From Acetobacterium sp. (GTDB lineage Bacteria > Bacillota > Clostridia > Eubacteriales > Eubacteriaceae), in NCBI RefSeq assembly GCF_030652775.1, contig NZ_JAUSPS010000074.1, positions 16,154 to 80,153 on the forward strand: a stretch of DNA of 64,000 nucleotides, written 5' to 3'. Positions 1 to 9,035 of this stretch are shown piece after piece. The position numbers were made by a program, and so were the translations under genes. The stretch's first letter is position 1. Every line of letters starts with the position of its first letter. The notes beneath the pieces were generated by a model. It made no database searches, was not told where the DNA came from, and saw nothing but the letters and a program-made list of their open reading frames with translations.

Positions 1-25
1 CAGCATTAAAGGAATAGGTGAAACG

Positions 26-496
26 ATGATAAAAATAATCGGGATCGGCGAAATGGCCATTTCCAACAATTGTAATGATATTATAAAGACCTTTGCCTTA
101 GGCTCATGTCTGGGGATCACAGCTTATTCACCGATCCGGAAAGTCGGGGGGATCATTCATATTGCGCTGCCCCGACCGGCCCGGAGAGAAGATGCGATCG
201 ACCGCCATTGTTACTATGCCACCACCGGATTGCCCTATTTTATTGATCAGTTTTCCAGTAAATATGGGTGTTTGAAAAATGAACTGGTGATCCGCATTTT
301 TGGCGGAGCCGAATCCATGCGTCATAATGATACCTTCAATGTCGGCCAGCATAACCTGGAAATCACCCAACAGATTCTCAAAGACATGAATCTGGACATT
401 CAGTATGCCGAAACCGGTGCGAAAGTCAGCCGTACCATTGAGTTGGAGGTAGCCAGCGGCGATATTAATATCTGGCATCAGAATATGATTATCTGA
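26..496 (+). CDS. cheD: chemoreceptor glutamine deamidase CheD
   Basis: CheD deamidates glutamines on methyl-accepting chemotaxis proteins and in Firmicutes also interacts with CheC; it acts in the cytoplasm at receptor arrays. The 156-aa protein has the usual CheD length. The catalytic cysteine lies in the LGSCLG motif near residue 28 and the histidine in GGIIHIALP near residue 46, followed by the conserved IRIFGGAE stretch. A GGAATAGGTG Shine-Dalgarno-like sequence precedes the ATG. Because the window opens just upstream, other che genes may lie outside it. The kinase, receiver and HD-GYP genes follow on the same strand, so it probably belongs to a signalling operon. Confidence 0.93.
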   Translation: MIKIIGIGEMAISNNCNDIIKTFALGSCLGITAYSPIRKVGGIIHIALPRPARREDAIDRHCYYATTGLPYFIDQFSSKYGCLKNELVIRIFGGAESMRHNDTFNVGQHNLEITQQILKDMNLDIQYAETGAKVSRTIELEVASGDINIWHQNMII

Positions 497-556
497 CGGT
501 TAACCCGTCACAATCCTGATAATTATCAGATAAAACATAGAAAAGGGAGACTTAAA

Positions 557-3500
557 ATGTCAAAGGAGGAGCGAGTGGATACGGAAGAAAATTTTATTCA
601 GGAGTTTAATGCTATTTCAGTTGGTGTGGTGGTGTTGGATGAAAATGCCAAAGTCACAAAAGTCAATGATCCCTTGTTGAACTATTTCAACCGAAAAAGA
701 GCAGACTTTATTGGAAAACAGTTTGGCGATGCGGTTCAGTGTAAAAGTAGCCGTTTAAATAAACTGGGCTGCGGTTTTGATCCGTCCTGTGCGAGCTGTG
801 AGCTGCGAAATGCCTTTTCAAAAGTTCTGGAATCAGAAGATGAACTGATTAAAATAGAATTCCAAAAAAGTATTCTTGTGGATGATGAGGAAAATGACTA
901 TTGGTTCAGAGTCAGCATTGCGCCCCTGCTTCGAGAACATCAAAGAAATGCGGTGGTGACTTTTGTGGATATCACCGAGCGAAAAAACCGAGAGCTGTCC
1001 CTGGAACAGTCCCGGGATTATTATTACCGGATGTTTGAAAACTTCCCCACCCTGATCTGGAAAACCGATCTGGAAGGAAATGTGGTTTACTTTAATCGCA
1101 GCTGGTCGCTGTTCACCGGCAAGCATAACGAAGACTATCTGGGGACAAAATGGCTGGATCTGATTCATCCCGAGGATCGGAAATTATATCTGGAAATGAA
1201 AAATAAGGCCTTTCGCAGTAAAAGATCTTTTAGTATTCAGTATCGAATTCGTCATGACAGCGGCAATTATCGGTGGATTGAAGGGATCTATAGTCCATCC
1301 TTCGAGGTGGATGGAAGTTACGGCGGTTATATCGGCATGGGGATTGATATTACTGATCGCAAAAGCCTGGAAGAAGGATTGATCCGCTATAAAATGCTGG
1401 CCGAAAAGGTTCGGGACACCATTGTTTTTGTGGAAATCAGCGGTAAAATAATCGATGCCAATAATGCAGCCGTCGAGCTTTACGGATACAAACGCAGAGA
1501 ATTGCTGAAACTTTCAGTTTTTGATTTGATCGAGGGCGGAAAATCAGTGGCCATTGAAGAAATGAAAACTGGGGATAAGGATGGGGTCTTTTTTGAAACC
1601 ATTCATAAACGGAAAGATGGCAGACTGATTCCCGTTGAAGTCAGTGCTAAAACGACAAAAATCAATGAAAAACCGGTCATTATCTGCATCGTCCGGGATA
1701 TCTCCGAACGGAAAAATTCTGAAAATGCCCTCATCGACAGCGAAGAAAAGTTTCGTCAGGTCTTTCATAATTCAACGGATGCTATTTTTGTCCAGGAAAT
1801 AAAAGAGGATGGTAATAATGGCCGGCTCATTGAGGTTAATCAGACCGCTGGGGATATGTTTCATTACTCTTATGAGGAATTTTTCGAGTTTGAAGATCCG
1901 ATTTTTAAAATCATTCAGTCTCCAGCTGATATGGAACGGCATTGTAATGAGCTACGTGAAAAAGATTATATAACGTTACAGACCAAGGCGAAGCGAAAAG
2001 ATGGGTCAATCCTACCGGTTGAGGTGGTCTGTAGTCATTGCTATTTAAACGAAAAAAAGATAGTGATTAACATTGTCCGGGATATTAGCGAACGCTTGGC
2101 AGTGGAGCAAGCCCTGAAACAGGCCAAGGAAGAAGCGGAAACGGCCAATCAGGCCAAAAGCGAATTTCTAGCCAATATGAGTCATGAAATCAGAACCCCG
2201 TTAAATGGTATTGTGGGTATGGTCAATCTAATGCGTTTGTCTAGTTTGAATCAGGAACAGCAAGAGAATATCAAAATCATCAAAACCTGTGTCAATGCCC
2301 TGCTTAATGTGATCAATGACATCCTCGATTTTTCAAAAATGGAAGCCGGAAAAATGGAGATTAAAAAGAAAAATTGTGATATTAAAGCGTTGGTGGAGCA
2401 CACGATCAAAGCCCAGTCCCCGGTGGCGGCCGGCAAAGGAATCGAACTTAACTACGCTTTTTCAGCCATCGTGCCCCAATATGTCATGGGGGACTTCCAT
2501 CGGATTCAGCAGATCCTTAACAACCTGATTAGCAACGCCATCAAGTTTACCGATACTGGCGAGGTTTGGGTCAAGGTTAAAAGCCTGGCGGCAACGGATA
2601 AACAGGTTGACCTGCTTTTTGTTGTTGAAGATACTGGGATCGGCATTGCTGAAGAAAATCGGAAACGGATTTTTGAAAGCTTCAGCCAAGTGGATGGTTC
2701 CTTCACCCGGCGCTTCGGCGGCACCGGTTTGGGACTTGCCATAACCAGACAATTAGTAGAACTGATGGGCGGAAAAATATGGGTGGAAAGTATCGAAGGA
2801 CATGGCAGCCGCTTTTATTTTCAACTCACCTTTGACCTGGGTTTTGCTGAAGATAGCCAACCGGAAAAGTATCCTGACTATTTTAAGATCAGTCAGCAAT
2901 ATAGAATTCTGTTGACTGAAGACGACAAGGTCAATCAACTGGTTATTTCCCGAATGCTCAACGAATGCGGCTATCGAGTGGATATTGCTGGTAATGGTTA
3001 TGAGGCAGTGGAGATGGTGCGGAAAAATATCTACGACATCATTCTGATGGATATTCAAATGCCAGAAATGGATGGGATTGAAGCCACCAGGCGGATCCGT
3101 GAAGTTAATCAAGATATCCCGGTGCTGGCTATTACAGCTTATGCTCTCCACGGAGACCGGGAAAAATTCTTGTCCCAGGGAATGGATGGATACATCTCTA
3201 AACCGATCAAAGTGGAAAAGCTGTTAGAAGAAATTGAAAAATGCATCAGTCGTAAAAAAGAGGCAAGAAAGTCCGGAGATTTTGAAATGCATATTGACGT
3301 CAACGGAGAAATCATTATTAAGGAAAAGAACACATCCGATGATCTGATCGGAAGGATCTATGATGAGGAAAAGGAAGAGCAACTGGCTGCGCTGATTAAC
3401 GAATTAAACGATCAAGTGGTGGTTGGAAAACTGGAAGATTTTGAAAAACTGGCCAATCAGATCAAGAAAATCGCAATTGCTCTGGACATTGAAGATTTAA

Positions 3501-3613
3501 AAGTGGTTGCCTTTAAAATCGAATTGGATATTAGACGGGGAAATTTTGAAGCAGCAGCCGAAAAGGTCAATCAGATTAATCATATTTACTCCGTCTACAA
3601 GAAAACAGTATAA
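557..3613 (+). CDS. multi-PAS hybrid sensor histidine kinase with receiver domain
   Basis: A soluble hybrid kinase of 1018 aa without transmembrane segments. I read four PAS domains (roughly 15-140, 155-275, 280-395, 395-515), a dimerisation/phosphoacceptor helix with His543 in SHEIRTPLNG, an HATPase domain (about 590-770, with DTGIGI and GGTGLGL boxes) and a receiver domain (about 795-910) with phosphoacceptor Asp832 in LMDIQMPEMDG. The last ~100 residues are helical and I assign no domain. The first PAS holds a Cys cluster (CKSS, GCGFDPSC, CASC) that could bind a metal or Fe-S cluster. The stand-alone receiver and HD-GYP protein directly downstream are likely outputs. Confidence 0.92.
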   Translation: MSKEERVDTEENFIQEFNAISVGVVVLDENAKVTKVNDPLLNYFNRKRADFIGKQFGDAVQCKSSRLNKLGCGFDPSCASCELRNAFSKVLESEDELIKIEFQKSILVDDEENDYWFRVSIAPLLREHQRNAVVTFVDITERKNRELSLEQSRDYYYRMFENFPTLIWKTDLEGNVVYFNRSWSLFTGKHNEDYLGTKWLDLIHPEDRKLYLEMKNKAFRSKRSFSIQYRIRHDSGNYRWIEGIYSPSFEVDGSYGGYIGMGIDITDRKSLEEGLIRYKMLAEKVRDTIVFVEISGKIIDANNAAVELYGYKRRELLKLSVFDLIEGGKSVAIEEMKTGDKDGVFFETIHKRKDGRLIPVEVSAKTTKINEKPVIICIVRDISERKNSENALIDSEEKFRQVFHNSTDAIFVQEIKEDGNNGRLIEVNQTAGDMFHYSYEEFFEFEDPIFKIIQSPADMERHCNELREKDYITLQTKAKRKDGSILPVEVVCSHCYLNEKKIVINIVRDISERLAVEQALKQAKEEAETANQAKSEFLANMSHEIRTPLNGIVGMVNLMRLSSLNQEQQENIKIIKTCVNALLNVINDILDFSKMEAGKMEIKKKNCDIKALVEHTIKAQSPVAAGKGIELNYAFSAIVPQYVMGDFHRIQQILNNLISNAIKFTDTGEVWVKVKSLAATDKQVDLLFVVEDTGIGIAEENRKRIFESFSQVDGSFTRRFGGTGLGLAITRQLVELMGGKIWVESIEGHGSRFYFQLTFDLGFAEDSQPEKYPDYFKISQQYRILLTEDDKVNQLVISRMLNECGYRVDIAGNGYEAVEMVRKNIYDIILMDIQMPEMDGIEATRRIREVNQDIPVLAITAYALHGDREKFLSQGMDGYISKPIKVEKLLEEIEKCISRKKEARKSGDFEMHIDVNGEIIIKEKNTSDDLIGRIYDEEKEEQLAALINELNDQVVVGKLEDFEKLANQIKKIAIALDIEDLKVVAFKIELDIRRGNFEAAAEKVNQINHIYSVYKKTV

Positions 3614-3687
3614 TTTGGATTAAAGACGCTCAACAAAATAATTGGCCAGATAAAACAAATTTAGAAAAAGGAAAGGTTAGGAATAAA

Positions 3688-4092
3688 ATGAAAATATTAA
3701 TTGTGGAAGATGACATGGTAAGCCGACGTTTTTTAGGGAAATTTTTAGCCCAATATGGAGAATGTGATATTGTGGTGGATGGGATGGAGGCTTTGGATGC
3801 CTATCTTATTGCCATTAAAGAAGAAGATCCCTATGATCTGATCTGCCTGGATATTATGATGCCAAAGGTCGATGGGGTCAAGGTGCTTAAAGCAATCCGG
3901 GATTTTGAAGTGCAACGGGGAATCCTGGCCGAAAACAAGGTGAAGATCATTATTATCACCGCTTTGGCCGATACCGAGTTTGTCAATACCGCCTTCGATC
4001 TGGGTTGTGAGGCATATGCCGCTAAACCAGTTGATACTGATAAACTGGTTGAAGTCATGAATAAACTGGGTGTGATCAAAGTCGATCAGTAA
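3688..4092 (+). CDS. CheY-like single-domain response regulator
   Basis: A 134-aa receiver domain with no output domain. It has the acidic pair VEDD near the N-terminus, the phosphoacceptor Asp in LICLDIMMPKVDG near residue 55, the conserved Thr/Ala region in IIITALAD and the late Lys in YAAKPVD. It sits between the hybrid kinase and the HD-GYP protein with short gaps, so it most likely carries phosphate from the kinase to a partner protein, possibly the HD-GYP protein encoded next. Such stand-alone receivers may act in chemotaxis or in c-di-GMP control; the sequence does not decide which. Confidence 0.9.
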   Translation: MKILIVEDDMVSRRFLGKFLAQYGECDIVVDGMEALDAYLIAIKEEDPYDLICLDIMMPKVDGVKVLKAIRDFEVQRGILAENKVKIIIITALADTEFVNTAFDLGCEAYAAKPVDTDKLVEVMNKLGVIKVDQ

Positions 4093-4116
4093 AAACAAAA
4101 AAAATGGGGTGAAATA

Positions 4117-4950
4117 ATGGGAATTTTAGAAGATCACATTAATAATTATACACGGTTTGAACAGCCTGCTGGTCAAACAATGCATCACGATAGTAAACGA
4201 AAAAAAACGGGATATTCGCTGTCTCATTATCTGTGTGATCTTAACGAAAAAATGACCGAACAGCTCAACCGCAAGATGTTGGTGGAACTGAAAAATAACC
4301 TGAGTAATGTGTTGTTTCAGGAAGAGTATACCTACACCCATGTGACCCAGTTTCTGGCTCACATGTATGAAAGCATTGAAGGTAATCCGATCATTCTTAG
4401 AGCCCTGGATCAGATCAAAAAAATGGACGAATACACCTTTGCTCATAGTGTCAATACCGCTTTTTATTCAATGTTCATCGCCATGTGGATGGGTTTGGCA
4501 GAACAGGATATCATCAATGCTACCCAGGCAGGATTTCTCCATGATATCGGTAAGATTTATATTCCGGCAGCGATCTTAAATAAACCGGGTACCTTATCCC
4601 AACAGGAATATGAAATCATCCAACTTCATCCCCTTTACGGCTATTCGCTGCTCAGCGAATTCAGTGCATTCAATCTTGAGGTCAAACGGGCAGTTCTGTT
4701 TCATCATGAGCGGGTCGATGCCAAAGGCTATCCGCTGTGTGCGACCGACGATTATGTCGGACTTTTACCAAAAATCATTGCGGTCGCCGATGTCTATGAT
4801 GCCATGACCACCAATCGGATTTATAAAAAAGGGAAAACCGCTCTGGAAGCCATTGACTATCTGAGTCATCAGGGACGGAGCCAACTGGACAACCGGGTAT
4901 TGTATCATTTTCTGAATAATATCCCGGTTTATGATTTTAAGGCATCGTGA
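4117..4950 (+). CDS. HD-GYP domain protein (probable c-di-GMP phosphodiesterase)
   Basis: A 277-aa protein with a C-terminal HD-GYP domain: HD in FLHDIGKIYIP near residue 143 and GYP in HHERVDAKGYP near residue 200, plus the downstream VADVYDAMTT motif of active members. The N-terminal ~90 residues contain no recognised domain. HD-GYP enzymes hydrolyse cyclic di-GMP to GMP at a di- or tri-iron site. The gene is last in a same-strand series with the hybrid kinase and receiver, and a strong hairpin terminator follows the stop codon, so it probably closes that operon. Confidence 0.9.
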   Translation: MGILEDHINNYTRFEQPAGQTMHHDSKRKKTGYSLSHYLCDLNEKMTEQLNRKMLVELKNNLSNVLFQEEYTYTHVTQFLAHMYESIEGNPIILRALDQIKKMDEYTFAHSVNTAFYSMFIAMWMGLAEQDIINATQAGFLHDIGKIYIPAAILNKPGTLSQQEYEIIQLHPLYGYSLLSEFSAFNLEVKRAVLFHHERVDAKGYPLCATDDYVGLLPKIIAVADVYDAMTTNRIYKKGKTALEAIDYLSHQGRSQLDNRVLYHFLNNIPVYDFKAS

Positions 4951-4972
4951 CAATAAAAAAATACTGTTTATT

Positions 4973-5014
4973 AGCAGCTATATCAGGGTAATCTCTGGGA
5001 TAGCTGCTTTTTTA
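4973..5014 (+). terminator. rho-independent terminator after the signalling operon
   Basis: A perfect 9-bp stem (AGCAGCTAT/ATAGCTGCT) with an 18-nt loop is followed by a T-run. Confidence 0.8.
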
Positions 5015-5064
5015 TTCCACTGTGGATTTTTGATGCATCCGGTTGGCGGATCTTCACAAATAGC

Positions 5065-5131
5065 TTGACAAGAATGCATGGCTGGTATAATATAATTATA
5101 TGCTTATGTAAGCATATAATTATATTATACC
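5065..5131 (+). promoter_or_regulatory. promoter with 48-bp perfect palindrome (probable metalloregulator operator)
   Basis: TTGACA is followed after 15 nt by TATAAT. Starting within this -10 region is a perfect inverted repeat of 23-bp arms separated by TG (positions 5084-5131), with the core ATGCTTA-TG-TAAGCAT. The palindrome covers the -10 box and the likely transcription start, as expected for a repressor site. TAAGCA/TGCTTA words also occur upstream of the second arsC (12079-12089) and between arsR and the HdrA-like operon (13019-13038), so the ArsR encoded at 12659-12955 is a candidate repressor. Confidence 0.7.
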
Positions 5132-5246
5132 AGCAGCTAGTTATAGATCAAAACAGAAACGATGGCAATCTATGATGGTTGGATCAATGCTGTCAGCATC
5201 CTTCGATTCAGTTATAAAATTAATAAATAAGTTAGGAGACAATATC

Positions 5247-6251
5247 ATGTTTGTATTTGAATGGTTAAATAATCAATTACTGAAAATGGAGTGGCTTAAT
5301 TATTTAGTCGCTCAACTGGTAGAAAATGTATTCGGGTTGGATACGCAGAGTAAACTGGGGGGGAGCTTACAGTTTTTTATATATGATGTCATTAAAATTT
5401 TTATTCTCTTGTCCGTTCTGATTTTTCTGATTTCTTATATTCAAAGCTTTTTTCCGCCGGAACGAACCCGAAAAATACTGGGTAATTTCAAAGGTATTTC
5501 GGCTAACATATTAGGGGCTTTGCTGGGAACCATCACACCGTTTTGCTCCTGTTCATCGATCCCTCTTTTTATTGGATTTACCAGTGCTGGGTTGCCCATC
5601 GGCGTAACCTTTTCATTTCTGATTTCATCACCCCTGGTTGATCTGGCTTCGGTTATTCTATTGGCTAGCATCTTTAACTGGCAAATTGCCATTGCCTATG
5701 TCGTTGTCGGTTTGATACTGGCAGTGCTTGGCGGAACCATCATCGGCAAAGCAAAGCTTGAAGACTACGTGGAACCCTTTGTTTACAGCAATAAGATGAT
5801 TGAAATGGATCAGGAATCCTTGACCATTAGCGATCGTATCAGTTTTGCCAAAGATCAGGTTCTCGAGATTGTCCAAAAAGTGTGGCTATACATCTTGATT
5901 GGGGTTGGAATCGGCGCCGTTATTCATAATTGGATACCTGAAGAAATTATCTCAGCGGTGCTTGGACAAGATAAGTGGTACTCGGTGCTAATTGCAACAT
6001 TAGTCGGAGTCCCGATGTATGCGGATATATTTGGAACCCTTCCCATCGCTGAAGCATTGGTTTCTAAAGGTGCTGGTCTCGGCACTGTCTTAGCATTTAT
6101 GATGGCAGTTACAGCATTGTCCTTACCATCATTGATCATGCTAAAAAAAGTGGTCAAGACAAAGCTGCTGGTTATTTTTATGGGAATCGTAACGACTGGG
6201 ATTTTGATTATCGGCTTCGGTTTTAATGCCTTTAGTTATCTGCTTTTGTAA
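5247..6251 (+). CDS. ArsP-type permease (DUF318/UPF0718 family)
   Basis: A multi-spanning membrane protein of 334 aa with about eight hydrophobic segments. The motif TPFCSCSSIPLF near residue 100 is the signature of the ArsP/DUF318 permeases, where the cysteines are thought to bind trivalent organoarsenicals during efflux. I chose the ATG after the TAGGAGAC ribosome binding site; an upstream in-frame ATG would add 25 residues but lacks a good site. It is first in a long operon behind a palindromic operator and close to arsC, arsR and arsA genes, so metal or metalloid export is likely. Not every member transports arsenicals, so the substrate is inferred. Confidence 0.82.
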   Translation: MFVFEWLNNQLLKMEWLNYLVAQLVENVFGLDTQSKLGGSLQFFIYDVIKIFILLSVLIFLISYIQSFFPPERTRKILGNFKGISANILGALLGTITPFCSCSSIPLFIGFTSAGLPIGVTFSFLISSPLVDLASVILLASIFNWQIAIAYVVVGLILAVLGGTIIGKAKLEDYVEPFVYSNKMIEMDQESLTISDRISFAKDQVLEIVQKVWLYILIGVGIGAVIHNWIPEEIISAVLGQDKWYSVLIATLVGVPMYADIFGTLPIAEALVSKGAGLGTVLAFMMAVTALSLPSLIMLKKVVKTKLLVIFMGIVTTGILIIGFGFNAFSYLLL

Positions 6252-6281
6252 GAAAATTGACATATTTGAAAGAAGGAAAAA

Positions 6282-7463
6282 ATGAAAAATAAAAATAAAA
6301 TGATTGCCATACTTGGTTTAATGGCCTTTTTGGCAAATGGGGATAATTATGCTGCTGCCCCATTGATTATCAATATTGCTGCGGATCTTAACTTAACAGT
6401 TAGCGTGGCAGCAATGTCGGTAACCGCCTATATGCTTGCTTTTGGGGTCTTTACTTTGTTATTCGGCCCTCTTTCGGATCGCTTCGGTAAGGTGAAAATT
6501 ATCAATATTGCGGCAATCGGAACGGCGATTTTCAGTGTCTTGGGAGCCTTTTCCTTCAATCTGCCATCGCTGATTTTCTTTCGAGCCATGAATGGCGCTT
6601 TCGGAGCTGGGATTTTTCCGGTAACCTTGGCGCTGGTGGGTCAGAGTTTTGATGATCAAAACCGTCAAAAGGCAATTGCCAAAGTAATGGGGCTGATGTT
6701 TCTGGGCGGAGCGACAGCAACCATTATTGGCGGGGCACTGGCGTATTTTGGTTCCTGGCGTCTTGTTTATCTGGCGTACGGGATTGCGGAATTCATCATT
6801 GCCATGATTATGCTAAAAACGTTAGAGCGTGATCAACCAGTGGTTGAACAGCTTAATATTTTTGAAGCCTATAAGGAACCGCTGTCGAATTTTCGTTTTA
6901 TGAGACTGGTTATAACAATTTTCTTTGTGGGATTTAGTGTGTTTGGTAGTTTTACCTATTCCGGTAAACTGATTCAAACTGTAACGGGGTATAATCTGCT
7001 AGTCGTTGGTCTTATTCTCTCACTGTTTGGTGTGGGTACAGTTGTTGGCGGCCGCATTGCCCCTGCTTTGCGGAAAAAATTAAAAAACGGATTTCTTGTT
7101 TCGGCAGGTGTCATTGGTGGTATTTCTTTATTAAGTATGGCTTTTTTCACGAATGCATGGCTATTGTCGCTGGCTTTGTTTGGCTTTGGGATAGCATTTA
7201 TTTTTCTCCAGTCGACACTGATTACGACAGTTCAGGAGAAGCTTCCTAAACGACGGGGAACAGCGATGTCGCTGGCATCATTTAACATGTTTGTTGGTGG
7301 TGCGGTTGGTACCAGTATTAATGCAATGGTCATAGAAACAGGAAGTTTAGCAACAATCTATATCAGTTCCGCAGTCATTCTGTTTTTAGTCAGCATGGTT
7401 GCAGCCTTATTTATTTCACAGGTTGAAGTACAAAAGCGACAAGGCTCTTTTGAAGAAAACTAA
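6282..7463 (+). CDS. major facilitator superfamily efflux transporter
   Basis: A 393-aa protein with about twelve transmembrane helices. The MFS loop 2-3 motif is present as GPLSDRFGKVKI near residue 65, and a drug:H+ antiporter-like sequence (GGALAYFGSWR) follows helix 5. The gene starts 30 nt after the ArsP-like gene, with an AGAAGGA site, and is in the same operon as a cation diffusion facilitator and thioredoxins. The family exports drugs, sugars or, in some ars operons, organoarsenicals; I cannot tell the substrate from sequence. The context favours a toxic small molecule or metalloid complex. Confidence 0.85.
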   Translation: MKNKNKMIAILGLMAFLANGDNYAAAPLIINIAADLNLTVSVAAMSVTAYMLAFGVFTLLFGPLSDRFGKVKIINIAAIGTAIFSVLGAFSFNLPSLIFFRAMNGAFGAGIFPVTLALVGQSFDDQNRQKAIAKVMGLMFLGGATATIIGGALAYFGSWRLVYLAYGIAEFIIAMIMLKTLERDQPVVEQLNIFEAYKEPLSNFRFMRLVITIFFVGFSVFGSFTYSGKLIQTVTGYNLLVVGLILSLFGVGTVVGGRIAPALRKKLKNGFLVSAGVIGGISLLSMAFFTNAWLLSLALFGFGIAFIFLQSTLITTVQEKLPKRRGTAMSLASFNMFVGGAVGTSINAMVIETGSLATIYISSAVILFLVSMVAALFISQVEVQKRQGSFEEN

Positions 7464-7539
7464 AGAATAGGCAGCTAAGCGAGTGCTGATATGAAAAAAT
7501 ACAACGCTAAAAAATTAATGAAAGAGACGTGAGACATAT

Positions 7540-8460
7540 ATGGAAGATAATCATGACTATGATCACGAAAAGCATGTGCATACGCATGATCATTCCAATC
7601 TATCCGGGAAAAAAATATTTTGGGTGACGATATTAAATGCGATTATTACCGTGACTGAAATCATCGGCGGTATTCTTTCTGGGAGTTTAGCATTACTGTC
7701 TGATGCATTACATAACTTAAGTGATACGATTGCCATTGCCCTTTCATATTTTGCCAATCGCTTCGCTCAAAAACCGCGCGATGAAAAGCGAACCTATGGA
7801 TATAAGCGCGCCGAAATACTGGCGGCCTTAGTGAATTCGACCGTATTGCTGGCTTTATCCGTTTTATTGATTATCGAAGCCATCAAACGATGGCAGTCAC
7901 CAGAGACCATCAATGGGTTAATGATGATTATTGTTGCCCTTGTGGGACTGATCGCTAATTTTATTTCAGTGTTTTTATTGGAAAAAGATTCGCACAATAA
8001 TTTAAATATCAAATCAAGTTATTTACACTTAATCAGTGACACGGTTTCATCGATTGGCGTACTAATTGGGGGCGTTGTGATACAGTTATGGGGCATTATT
8101 TGGATTGATCCGTTGATCACAGCTCTGATTTCGATCTATATTATTCGGGAAACCTGGCAGATTATTAAAAAAACGGTCAACATTTTGATGCAGTCATCGG
8201 CACCTTTGGATTACGAATCCATTAAAACAGAAATTGAAAAAATAGAAAAAGTTAAAAATATTCATCATGTCCATACCTGGATGTCTGATGAGAAGACCGT
8301 TTACTTTGAAGCCCATATCGAAATGGAAGATATGCCATTATCTGAGGTTTGTCTAGTTACTGATAAAATTGAGCATTTACTTAAAGAAAAAGAAGGTATC
8401 TATCATGTGACACTACAAGCGGAGGTCGATAAATGCTGTGATAAGCAGCTGTTTAAATAA
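7540..8460 (+). CDS. cation diffusion facilitator, CzcD/ZitB type
   Basis: This 306-aa protein has six predicted transmembrane helices followed by a cytoplasmic domain of about 90 residues. The N-terminus is His-rich (HDYDHEKHVHTHDH), typical of Zn/Co/Cd exporters. The tetrahedral site residues are visible in helix 2 (SDALHNLSD) and helix 5 (HLISD), and the C-terminal domain has the HHVHTW motif. It exchanges divalent cations for protons across the cytoplasmic membrane. It is third in the operon that opens with the ArsP-like permease, which points to a combined metal/metalloid resistance unit. Confidence 0.93.
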   Translation: MEDNHDYDHEKHVHTHDHSNLSGKKIFWVTILNAIITVTEIIGGILSGSLALLSDALHNLSDTIAIALSYFANRFAQKPRDEKRTYGYKRAEILAALVNSTVLLALSVLLIIEAIKRWQSPETINGLMMIIVALVGLIANFISVFLLEKDSHNNLNIKSSYLHLISDTVSSIGVLIGGVVIQLWGIIWIDPLITALISIYIIRETWQIIKKTVNILMQSSAPLDYESIKTEIEKIEKVKNIHHVHTWMSDEKTVYFEAHIEMEDMPLSEVCLVTDKIEHLLKEKEGIYHVTLQAEVDKCCDKQLFK

Positions 8461-8498
8461 GCAAAAGATTTAATTCATAATAATAGGGGGAAACGTGG

Positions 8499-9035
8499 TT
8501 GAAAGATGGTAAAAATAGATTATTAAAAATACTGATACCCATTATAATTGTATGTGTGATTGGTGGGGTGTGGTTATTAAAAAACACGCAAGGTTCTGAA
8601 ACTGAACAAGGTACACGGATGAGTAGTAACAATCCGGATTTTGCACTCCAGGTAACGGATGAGCTGGATCTTGATCAACTTAAATCCTATGGGTTGCCGA
8701 TTGTTATTGATTTTGGAGCAGATTCCTGTGTGCCCTGCAAACAGATGGCACCAGTTCTAGAAGCTATGAATGAAGAATATCAGGGAAAAGTAATTATCAA
8801 GTTTGTGGATATCAGGAAATACCAGGAGCTGGCGCAAGGGTTTCCGATTAGTCTGATTCCAACGCAAATATTCATTGGCGCTGATGGTAAGCCTTTTAAT
8901 CCCGAAAATCTCACTGCGTTTTCGTTGAATCAGTATGTCACAAAAGATACCAATGAACTGGTCTTTACAACCCATGAAGGCGGGCTAAATAAAGAAGACT
9001 TTCTAAAAATATTTAAGGCCATGGGGGTTCAGTAG
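8499..9035 (+). CDS. membrane-anchored thioredoxin-like protein
   Basis: A 178-aa protein with an N-terminal signal-anchor helix (about residues 8-27) and a thioredoxin domain facing outward. The active site is CVPC within DSCVPCKQM near residue 77, and the cis-Pro is in SLIPTQ. The start is a TTG after an AATAGGGGG site; there is no better ATG. It overlaps the next gene, a CcdA-type membrane protein that can pass electrons to extracytoplasmic thioredoxins, so the two probably form an envelope dithiol reductase pair. Its presence beside metal exporters suggests protection of or reduction by extracytoplasmic thiols. Confidence 0.88.
   Translation: MKDGKNRLLKILIPIIIVCVIGGVWLLKNTQGSETEQGTRMSSNNPDFALQVTDELDLDQLKSYGLPIVIDFGADSCVPCKQMAPVLEAMNEEYQGKVIIKFVDIRKYQELAQGFPISLIPTQIFIGADGKPFNPENLTAFSLNQYVTKDTNELVFTTHEGGLNKEDFLKIFKAMGVQ

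Noticed and set aside
5172..5246. Longer N-terminus of the ArsP-like permease
   Set aside because: The upstream ATGs lack a ribosome binding site, while the ATG at 5247 follows TTAGGAGAC.
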